Assembly: GCA_035649235.1 (NCBI GenBank)
Contig: DASRJX010000082.1
Coordinates: forward strand, 1-5,061
Direction of reading: 5' to 3'
Length of the DNA stretch: 5,061 bases
DNA from: DASRJX01 sp035649235
GTDB lineage: Bacteria; Acidobacteriota; Polarisedimenticolia; Gp22-AA2
Positions 1-5,061 of this stretch are shown one piece after another; within the stretch, counting starts at the first letter, position 1, and every line of letters starts with the position of its first letter. The translations under genes were made by a program, and so were the position numbers. The notes under the pieces are model-generated. The model was given only the letters and a program-made list of their open reading frames with translations. It searched no databases and was not told where the DNA came from.

Positions 1-218
1 TCGCCGAGTCGCTGCCGCCCGCTCAGGTGATTCGCGTTCCCGGCATCCATCGCTGGAAGACCTGGCGCGCGCTCTGGCAGGACTTTCTCGTCCGCGGCGT
101 CTTCGACAGGCCGGACGGACGGGAGGATGAGGCGGGCCCGACGGAGGCACGCCCCGGAGAAAACATGGGGCTGAGATGGTGTATCCTTCAAGCGTTCCAC
201 GCGACAGGGCCCTCCTGA
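1..218 (+). CDS. C-terminal fragment of a probable alpha/beta-hydrolase (esterase-like), 5' end outside window
   Basis: The frame beginning at base 3 is open from the window edge to a TGA at 216-218 and gives 71 residues. The first 35 look like a real protein end: a PGIHRW segment at residues 13-18, then aromatic residues W21, W25 and F28. A Pro-Gly-x-His-x-Trp motif followed by an amphipathic helix is how many serine esterases and alpha/beta-hydrolases end, with the His (H16 here) as the catalytic base. The nucleophile and acid would lie upstream and cannot be checked. The last 35 residues are low in complexity and charged, with no family resemblance, so they may be a non-conserved tail. The stop is 14 bases before the rocD start, which suggests a shared transcript. 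The coding call is fairly good; the family is inferred from one motif. Confidence 0.5.
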   Translation, partial: AESLPPAQVIRVPGIHRWKTWRALWQDFLVRGVFDRPDGREDEAGPTEARPGENMGLRWCILQAFHATGPS

Positions 219-232
219 GGACGGGACAAGCC

Positions 233-1462
233 ATGACTCTCCCGAATCCAAAAGCGCCGCAGACCGCCCCGAGCGACACCCTCATCGAGCAGGCCGACAC
301 CTGGAGCGCCCACAACTACCATCCGCTGCCGGTCGTCCTGGTGCGCGGGGAGGGCGTGTGGGTCTACGACGCCGAAGGCAGGAAGTACATGGACATGCTG
401 TCCGCCTACTCGGCGCTCAGCCAGGGGCACCGGCATCCGCGCATCGTCCAGGCGCTCAAGGACCAGGCCGACCGGATCACGCTCACCTCGCGGGCCTTCC
501 ACAACGAGGTGTTCGGGCCGTTCTGCGAGAAGCTGTGCCGGCTGGCCGGTGTCGAGATGGCGCTCCTGATGAACACCGGCGCCGAGGCGGTCGAGACCGC
601 CATCAAGACGGCGCGCAAGTGGGGCTACCTGGTCAAGAAGGTGCCGCGGCCCGAGGCCGAGATCATCGTCTGCGAGAATAATTTCCACGGCCGGACCACG
701 ACCATCGTCGGCATGTCGTCGGAGGCGCAGTACAAGGACGACTTCGGCCCCTACGATGGCGGCTTCCGGATGATCCCCTACGGCGACGCCGCGGCCCTGG
801 AGGCCGCGATCACGCCCCGGACAGTGGCGTTCCTGGTGGAGCCCATCCAGGGAGAGGCCGGCATCCTGGTCCCGCCGGAGGGTTACCTCAAGGCCGCATC
901 CGCGATCTGCCGCCGGCACGATGTGCTGCTCGTCATGGACGAGATCCAGACCGGCTTCGGCCGGACCGGAATGATGTTCGGGGCGGACCACGCGGGCGTC
1001 CGTGCCGATCTCTACGTGCTGGGGAAGGCGCTCGGCGGCGGGGTCCTCCCCGTGTCGGGCGTCGTCGGCCGGAAGGACATCCTGGGCCTCTTCCGCCCGG
1101 GCGACCACGGGTCGACCTTCGGGGGCTACCCCCTCGCCTGCGCCGTCGGCATGGCGGCGCTCGATGTCATTGTGCAGGAGCGGCTGCCGGAGCGGGCCCT
1201 CGAGATGGGGACCTACTTCATGTCGCGGCTCCGGGCCCTGAACTCGCCGCACGTCAAGGAGGTCCGCGGCAAAGGCCTCCTCATCGGTGTCGAGATCAAG
1301 CCGGAGCGCGGCAAGGCGCGCCCCTACTGCGAGCGGCTCATGGATCTCGGCATCCTGGCGAAGGAGACCCACGACCAGGTGATCCGCTTCGCCCCGCCTC
1401 TCGTGATCACGCGGGAGGAGGCCGACTGGGCCCTGGAGCGGATCGGCCAGGTCCTGGCCTAG
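233..1462 (+). CDS. rocD: Ornithine delta-aminotransferase (PLP-dependent, class III)
   Basis: Cytosolic PLP enzyme that moves the delta-amino group of ornithine to 2-oxoglutarate, giving glutamate-5-semialdehyde (which cyclises to pyrroline-5-carboxylate) and glutamate, in arginine/ornithine catabolism. The 409 residues match the RocD/OAT family end to end from memory. Numbered from the ATG at 233, the PLP lysine is K265 in LGKALGGG, the PLP-nitrogen aspartate is D236 in MDEIQTG, and the phosphate-binding NTGAEA starts at 114. Residues that set ornithine specificity in human OAT are all present: Y29 (Y55), Y59 (Y85), R154 (R180), E208 (E235) and R385 (R413). This argues against a GABA or beta-alanine aminotransferase. 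An in-frame ATG at 176 would add 19 residues, but it lies inside the upstream gene and the extension has no family match. The ATG at 233 follows the upstream stop by 14 bases, with only weak purine stretches (217-220, 223-226) as ribosome site. It shares one base with the next gene. Confidence 0.95.
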   Translation: MTLPNPKAPQTAPSDTLIEQADTWSAHNYHPLPVVLVRGEGVWVYDAEGRKYMDMLSAYSALSQGHRHPRIVQALKDQADRITLTSRAFHNEVFGPFCEKLCRLAGVEMALLMNTGAEAVETAIKTARKWGYLVKKVPRPEAEIIVCENNFHGRTTTIVGMSSEAQYKDDFGPYDGGFRMIPYGDAAALEAAITPRTVAFLVEPIQGEAGILVPPEGYLKAASAICRRHDVLLVMDEIQTGFGRTGMMFGADHAGVRADLYVLGKALGGGVLPVSGVVGRKDILGLFRPGDHGSTFGGYPLACAVGMAALDVIVQERLPERALEMGTYFMSRLRALNSPHVKEVRGKGLLIGVEIKPERGKARPYCERLMDLGILAKETHDQVIRFAPPLVITREEADWALERIGQVLA

Positions 1463-2943
1463 TGACAGTCCGGCGGCTGCGCAACTTCATCGACGGCCGG
1501 TGGGCCGAGCCCCAGGGCTGCGACTGGCTCGGCGTGGAGAACCCCAGCACCGGCGAGACCATCGCGGAGGTGCCGCTGTCGCGGGCCTCGGATGTCCGCT
1601 CCGCGGTCGCTGCGGCGCGCTCCGCCTTCGACGCCTGGTCCGCCACCCCCGCCGACAAGAGAGTCGCGCCGCTCTTCAAGCTGGCCGGCCTCCTCCGGGA
1701 CGAGCGCGAGTCGCTCGCCCGACTCATCTCCGAGGAGAACGGCAAGTCCCTCCCGGACGCGCGCGCCGAGATGGACCGCACGCTGGAAAACCTCGAGGTC
1801 GCCTGCGGCATGCCGGTCCTGCAGCAGGGGGACAAGCTGGTCGGAGCCGCTCCCGGGATCGACGGCGAGGTGCTCCGCCTGCCCATAGGCGTGTACGCCA
1901 TGATCGCGCCGTTCAATTTCCCGGCGATGGTGCCGTTCTGGTTCCTGCCTTACGCCCTGGCCACCGGCAATACGTTCGTTCTCAAGCCGTCGGAGCTCGT
2001 TCCCTGCACGATGGATCGGCTGGCCGGTCTCCTGGAGCGCTCGGGCCTGCCGCCGGGAACCTTCAACCTGGTCCACGGCGACCGCGCGGTGGCCGAGGTC
2101 CTGTTGACCGACCCCGACGTGGCCGGGATCTCGGTCGTCGGCCGCACGGCGACCGCCCGCGCCGTCGCCGAGGCGTGCGTGCGCTCGAACAAGCGGTTCC
2201 AGGCGATGGGCGGGGCCAAGAACCACCTCGTCGTGATGCCGGACGCCCGGCTCGACGAGGTGGTCCGCAACATGATCACCTCGGGCTACGGCTGCGCCGG
2301 GCAGCGCTGCATGGCCTCGTCGGCCATCGTCTGCGTGGGCGACGCGACCTACCAGAAGGTCGTCGATCGCTTCGTCGCCGCCTCGCGCGAGGTGATCGTG
2401 GCCGATCCGCTCGACCCCATGGTGGCCTCGCAGCCGATGGTGATGGGGCCGGTCATCACGGCCGCGGCGCGGGAGTTCATCCACTCGATGATCGAGACCG
2501 GCGTCAAGGAAGGAGCCGTGCTCGAGCTGGACGGCCGGGATTACAAGGTGCGCGGGCGCGAGAGCGGACACTTCGTCGGCCCGACCGTCTTCTCCTCGGT
2601 GCGGCCGGGGATGCAGGTCCACCTCACCGAGATCTTCGGTCCCGTCCAGGTGATCCTGAGCGCCGCGACGCTCGACGACGCCATCCGGATCGTCAACGAG
2701 CACCCTTACGGCAACGGCGCCTCGATCTACACCCAGAGCGGCTATCAGGCCCGCAAGTTCAAGATCGAGGCCCAGGCCGGGATGATCGGCGTCAACGTCG
2801 GCATCCCCGCTCCTGTCGCCTACCTCCCCTTCGGCGGCATGAAGTCGTCGCAGTTCTCCCATATCAAGGCGCAGGGGCGCTCGATCGTCGCCTTCTACAC
2901 GCAGGAGAAGATCGTCACCGAGCGCTACTGGCCCGAAGCCTGA
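1462..2943 (+). CDS. mmsA: CoA-acylating methylmalonate/malonate-semialdehyde dehydrogenase family (MmsA/IolA-like)
   Basis: NAD-dependent aldehyde dehydrogenase of 493 residues, the normal length for MmsA. Family members convert (methyl)malonate semialdehyde to propionyl- or acetyl-CoA with loss of CO2, in valine, inositol and beta-alanine breakdown. The nucleophile is C283 in AGQRCMA. N152 in FNFP is the oxyanion asparagine, K175 (KPSE) contacts NAD, and E390 lies in EIFGP. The segment GGAKNH (250-255) replaces the ELGGK of hydrolytic ALDHs, so the general-base glutamate is absent, as in CoA-dependent MmsA enzymes. R282 and R106 align with two arginines reported to hold the substrate carboxylate in MmsA. 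One oddity is that the NAD loop, usually VGS followed by a glycine four residues later, reads VVGRTATA (225-232), with R228 and A232 instead. The start is GTG, sharing its G with the rocD TAG, and no strong ribosome site is visible, so translational coupling is likely. Family is confident; substrate is open, since the rocD product would be glutamate semialdehyde. Confidence 0.88.
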   Translation: MTVRRLRNFIDGRWAEPQGCDWLGVENPSTGETIAEVPLSRASDVRSAVAAARSAFDAWSATPADKRVAPLFKLAGLLRDERESLARLISEENGKSLPDARAEMDRTLENLEVACGMPVLQQGDKLVGAAPGIDGEVLRLPIGVYAMIAPFNFPAMVPFWFLPYALATGNTFVLKPSELVPCTMDRLAGLLERSGLPPGTFNLVHGDRAVAEVLLTDPDVAGISVVGRTATARAVAEACVRSNKRFQAMGGAKNHLVVMPDARLDEVVRNMITSGYGCAGQRCMASSAIVCVGDATYQKVVDRFVAASREVIVADPLDPMVASQPMVMGPVITAAAREFIHSMIETGVKEGAVLELDGRDYKVRGRESGHFVGPTVFSSVRPGMQVHLTEIFGPVQVILSAATLDDAIRIVNEHPYGNGASIYTQSGYQARKFKIEAQAGMIGVNVGIPAPVAYLPFGGMKSSQFSHIKAQGRSIVAFYTQEKIVTERYWPEA

Positions 2944-2946
2944 CGA

Positions 2947-3354
2947 TCAGCGCGGCCGCGAGGGCCAGATCGTCCAGACGCCGTGCGCCGTGGCGAGCAC
3001 CTGCCCCGAGGCGTCGCGCGCTTCCCCCTCGGCGAAGGCCGCGGTCCTGCCGCGCCGCGCCATCCGGCCCTCGGCGGTGATGGGTCCGGGAAGGATTGGC
3101 TCGCGGAACTGGATCGACAGCTCCATCGTGCCGCACCATTCCTCCTGGGTGATGCCGCTGACGACGGCGGTGCCGAGGGCCGCGTCGAGGAGCCCGGCGA
3201 TCACGCCGCCGTGGGCCACGCCGCGGCGGTTCAGATGCTGGGGCCCGACGGTCAGCTCGTAGCGCGCCTTGCTGTCGCCGCGCTGCACGCAGCGCAGTCC
3301 CAGGAGGTCGTGGAACGGTGGCTCGGTGCGCTCCGGCCCGGACATGCGATTCAT
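2947..3354 (-). CDS. PaaI-type hotdog-fold acyl-CoA thioesterase
   Basis: A predicted cytosolic thioesterase of 135 residues, the usual size for single-domain PaaI/YdiI/ACOT13-type hotdog proteins, which hydrolyse acyl- or aryl-CoA thioesters as tetramers. The family signature is at residues 42-57: N42, then G45 and H48-G49-G50, then D57 at the start of the long central helix, the position of the catalytic acid. The beta-strand part follows (about 77-129) and the protein ends shortly after. The open frame runs upstream to 3597, but that part is arginine/proline-rich and lies opposite the divergent gene. I chose the ATG at 3354 because an AGGG lies ten bases before it (complement of 3365-3368). 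A second ATG at 3345 is possible. Its stop is 3 bases from the mmsA stop, tail to tail, so it is not part of that operon. Natural substrate unknown. Confidence 0.82.
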   Translation of the reverse strand: MNRMSGPERTEPPFHDLLGLRCVQRGDSKARYELTVGPQHLNRRGVAHGGVIAGLLDAALGTAVVSGITQEEWCGTMELSIQFREPILPGPITAEGRMARRGRTAAFAEGEARDASGQVLATAHGVWTIWPSRPR

Positions 3355-3362
3355 TCTGTCAC

Positions 3363-3380
3363 AGCCCTGGCGCCGGGGCT
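3363..3380. promoter_or_regulatory. 18-base near-perfect palindrome in the divergent intergenic region
   Basis: The sequence AGCCCTGGCGCCGGGGCT is its own reverse complement except for one T/G pair, which would still pair as a wobble in RNA. It lies in the 52 bases between the thioesterase start (3354) and the preferred amidohydrolase start (3407), the only spacer in the window able to hold divergent promoters. It could be an operator for a dimeric repressor, or a hairpin hiding the thioesterase ribosome site. No run of T follows on either strand, so it is not an intrinsic terminator. In DNA this rich in G and C about one such palindrome per 5 kb is expected by chance, so only its position makes it notable. 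Confidence 0.3.
3365..3368 (-). promoter_or_regulatory. Probable ribosome binding site of the thioesterase gene
   Basis: The minus strand reads AGGG here, ten bases before the ATG at 3354. The alternative ATG at 3345 has no purine-rich stretch at a usable distance, so this site is why 3354 is preferred. It lies inside the left arm of the palindrome at 3363-3380. Confidence 0.4.
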
Positions 3381-3406
3381 CCGGTCGTGCGACGATCCGC
3401 GGCTGC

Positions 3407-4222
3407 ATGCCGAAAAGGAGCACGCCCCGGGGCCGGGGCCGACTGCCGCCTGGGCGCCCCTTCCGCCTGGTCCTCGGGCGCTCCCTCTCGCCCGTCGTGA
3501 TCACCTGCGAGCACGCGTCGCGCGACCTCCCCGACGGCCTGAGGACCGGCGGCGCCGCGGAGAAGCGGATCCTGGCCTCGCACTGGGGATGGGACATCGG
3601 CGCCTGGGCGCTGGCGACACGCGTCGCGCGGTCGCTCGGCGCGAGCGCCGCGGGCGGCCGCTGGTCGCGCCTGGTGATCGATCTGAACCGGCCGGTCGGC
3701 GACCCGACCCTGATCCGCCGCGAGGCGGAGGGCGTGCCCCTGTCCTGGAATGCGCGCCTGACGGCCGCCGAGACGGAGCGGCGGATGCTCCGCTACCACG
3801 TGCCGTACCACGCCGCCATCGACAGCCTCGTCATCGGTCGGCTGGCGCGCGGCGTCCGGCCGCTGCTTTTGGCCATGCACACGTTCACGGGCGAGCTGAA
3901 CGGTGAGCGGCGACCCTTCGACGCCGGCGTGCTCTTCGATCGGTCGGTCCGGCACGCCCGCGGGCTGGCGGCGGGGCTTCGCTCCGCCGGGCTGTCGGTG
4001 CGCTACAACGAGCCGTACTCGGGCCTGGCCGGGATGATGTACTCCATCCACCGGCACGGGTCGCACCACGGCCTCCCCTGCCTCGAGCTGGAGGTCAACC
4101 AGGAACGGCTGGCGAGCCGCCGGGCGGTCGACAGGTTCGCGCGGATCATCGCCTCTGCGCTGCGTGCCGTTCTGCGAACGCGCCGTCTCAGGGCGTCCGG
4201 AAGTCGATCTCCCAGGAGTTGA
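3407..4222 (+). CDS. N-formylglutamate amidohydrolase family protein
   Basis: Zn-dependent amidohydrolase family whose classical member (HutG type) splits N-formylglutamate into glutamate and formate, the last step of one histidine-degradation route; many members have unknown substrates. From the ATG at 3407 it has 271 residues, within the family range. Conserved pieces in order: VVITCEHAS (30-38), with the likely metal/catalytic CEH; GWDIGA (61-66); SRLVIDLNRP (87-96); the AMHTF histidine (156-160); and CLELEVN (225-231). The first 25 residues are rich in Arg and Pro and not conserved. In-frame alternatives are an ATG at 3344, which overlaps the thioesterase start, and a TTG at 3269 inside that gene; neither adds family sequence. 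No good ribosome site precedes 3407, so the start is uncertain. No other hut gene is visible, hence no gene symbol. The last 35 bases overlap the minus-strand P-domain gene tail to tail, and residues 260-271 look like unconserved run-on. Confidence 0.8.
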   Translation: MPKRSTPRGRGRLPPGRPFRLVLGRSLSPVVITCEHASRDLPDGLRTGGAAEKRILASHWGWDIGAWALATRVARSLGASAAGGRWSRLVIDLNRPVGDPTLIRREAEGVPLSWNARLTAAETERRMLRYHVPYHAAIDSLVIGRLARGVRPLLLAMHTFTGELNGERRPFDAGVLFDRSVRHARGLAAGLRSAGLSVRYNEPYSGLAGMMYSIHRHGSHHGLPCLELEVNQERLASRRAVDRFARIIASALRAVLRTRRLRASGSRSPRS

Positions 4223-5061
4223 GCGTCCCGACGTCGAGCGCCGCGAGATCGCGGACCTTCAGCTTCCACGCGCCGCTCGTCGGCTTGCCGGCGAAGGCGG
4301 CGAGCGACTGCGCCGGGACCGTCAGGTCCGGGAAGACGGTGCTGACGTTGTCGGTGCTCCCGCCGGTCCGGTTGTGCAGCAGCACGGTCGTGTTGTCCGG
4401 CGCGATGAGCGACACCTCCAGGTCACCCTTGTAGGTGTGGGTGATGTTGACCCGGACGCGCAGGTCGGCGATGGAGCCGGTCGCGGTGACGTTGATGGTG
4501 CTGAGAACACCGGTCGTGTTGTTGTCCGGGATCGCCAGCGCAGGGGCCGCGGTCAGGTAGCCGTTGAACGCCACCTTCCAGGAGTTGAGCGTCCCGATGT
4601 CGATGGCCGCCAGGTCGCGGACCTTCAACCGCCAGGCTCCCGAGCTGTTCTTGCCATTGTAGGCGGCCAGCGACTGGCTGGACCGCGTGGTGATGTTGTA
4701 CGTCGTGACGATGTTGTCCGTGCCGGCGCCGGTCCGGTTGTGGAGCAGCACGGTCGTGTTGTCCGGCCCGATGAGCGACACCTCCAGGTCACCCTGATAG
4801 GTATGCGTGATGCCGACGTTGACGCTGACGCTCGTGATCGTCATCGAGACGGGGACGTTGATCGTGCTGGTCACCCCGGTCGCGTTGTTGTCCGGGATCG
4901 CGAGTCCGGGGCTGGCGGCGTACGTCAGCACCTGGTTGCCGCCTCCGGGCGGCTGCACCACCAGGGTGACGCCGGCGGTGTGCGTGAGTGCGCCGCTCTG
5001 GCCGGTGATGGTCAGCGGATAGGTCCCGGAAGGGGTCGAGGCCGCCGTCGTGACGCTCAGG
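4188..5061 (-). CDS. C-terminal part of a large secreted protein: Ig-like domain end plus two tandem P domains (probable protease)
   Basis: The minus-strand frame is open from the window edge to a TGA at 4190-4188, giving 290 visible residues; the N-terminus lies beyond the window. Residues 1-38 read like the last strands of a bacterial Ig-like domain (SGTYPLTITG, then a VTLVV strand). Two proprotein-convertase P (Homo B) domains follow, at about 54-167 and 176-290. Each has AIPDNN at its start, ITHTY-x-GDLEVSLI, PDNTTVLLHNRTG, SGAW-x-LKVRDLAA and GTLNSW near its end. P domains usually follow the catalytic domain of secreted subtilisin-like or metallo-proteases and aid folding, stability or substrate binding. 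No catalytic domain is in view, so 'protease' is inference. The protein stops three residues after the second P domain's last strand, with no membrane anchor or sorting tail, which suggests release. A GTG at 4961 is internal, since the Ig-like sequence upstream is in frame. Confidence 0.85.
   Translation of the reverse strand, partial: LSVTTAASTPSGTYPLTITGQSGALTHTAGVTLVVQPPGGGNQVLTYAASPGLAIPDNNATGVTSTINVPVSMTITSVSVNVGITHTYQGDLEVSLIGPDNTTVLLHNRTGAGTDNIVTTYNITTRSSQSLAAYNGKNSSGAWRLKVRDLAAIDIGTLNSWKVAFNGYLTAAPALAIPDNNTTGVLSTINVTATGSIADLRVRVNITHTYKGDLEVSLIAPDNTTVLLHNRTGGSTDNVSTVFPDLTVPAQSLAAFAGKPTSGAWKLKVRDLAALDVGTLNSWEIDFRTP
4191..4901 (-). repeat. Tandem P-domain duplication, 366-base period
   Basis: The two P-domain units (4560-4901 and 4191-4535) are direct repeats. 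Landmarks recur exactly 366 bases (122 codons) apart: the block from 4212 again at 4578, that from 4368 again at 4734, and that from 4518 again at 4884. There is thus no net insertion or deletion between the units. By hand the proteins are about two-thirds identical, and the DNA is nearly identical in the GDLEVSLI to LLHNRTG part. This points to an internal duplication rather than two independently acquired domains. Confidence 0.85.

Noticed and set aside
211..220. Small inverted repeat CCTC-CT-GAGG before rocD as a terminator
   Set aside because: The stem has only four pairs with a two-base loop and no T-run; it is too small to be a terminator.
188..1372. Long open frame (394 codons) on the minus strand opposite rocD
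   Set aside because: Its composition is that of a GC-rich shadow: His, Arg, Asp, Gly and Leu dominate and no motif is recognisable, while the opposite strand encodes a complete RocD with all catalytic residues.
1459..3080. Long open frames opposite and out of frame with mmsA (467 codons minus strand, 526 codons plus strand)
   Set aside because: Both are low-complexity Arg/Gly/Asp or Arg/Pro-rich translations caused by third-position G/C bias in the true mmsA frame.
3413..3420. AAAAGGAG, a strong ribosome-site-like sequence on the plus strand
   Set aside because: It lies just after the ATG at 3407 and no in-frame ATG, GTG or TTG follows at a usable distance before the conserved core of the amidohydrolase.
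2983..3906. Plus-strand open frame across the thioesterase and amidohydrolase genes
   Set aside because: It cuts across two genes with clear family motifs in other frames and has no recognisable motif itself.
4807..5022. Plus-strand open frame rich in Thr, Val and Leu, resembling a membrane segment
   Set aside because: It is the complement of the Thr/Val-rich P-domain and Ig-like coding sequence; the minus-strand frame carries the conserved motifs.

Overview
The window is GC-rich bacterial DNA: codon third positions are mostly G or C, start codons include GTG, and genes are packed almost without spacers. A soil or sediment bacterium such as an Acidobacteriota, or another high-GC phylum with secreted Ig-like plus P-domain proteins, fits the content. 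That placement is inference, because the window has no phylogenetic marker gene.

Layout. Bases 1-218 hold the 3' end of a plus-strand gene, probably an alpha/beta-hydrolase. It is followed 14 bases later by a clear ornithine delta-aminotransferase (rocD, 233-1462). The stop codon of rocD shares one base with the GTG start of a methylmalonate-semialdehyde-type, CoA-acylating aldehyde dehydrogenase (mmsA-like, 1462-2943). These three genes look like one plus-strand operon. On the minus strand, a PaaI-type hotdog thioesterase (2947-3354) converges on mmsA with a 3-base gap. Divergent from it is a plus-strand N-formylglutamate amidohydrolase family gene (3407-4222). The 52 bases between these two contain an 18-base near-perfect palindrome. 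At the right end a minus-strand gene enters from beyond the window (4188-5061). Its visible C-terminus is the end of an Ig-like domain plus two tandem proprotein-convertase P domains, typical of a large secreted protease. Its 3' end overlaps the amidohydrolase gene by 35 bases.

Function. RocD turns ornithine plus 2-oxoglutarate into glutamate-5-semialdehyde and glutamate. The usual next enzyme is pyrroline-5-carboxylate dehydrogenase, but here the partner is from the CoA-acylating MmsA family, and two positions of its cofactor loop are altered. The amidohydrolase would release glutamate and formate from N-formylglutamate if it has the classical activity, so part of the window may concern amino-acid catabolism. 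The thioesterase and the secreted P-domain protein have no evident link to this. I see no RNA gene, mobile element, CRISPR array or defence system. The most interesting points are the rocD-mmsA coupling and the exact 366-base in-register duplication of the P domain. I do not see a clearly new biological system.
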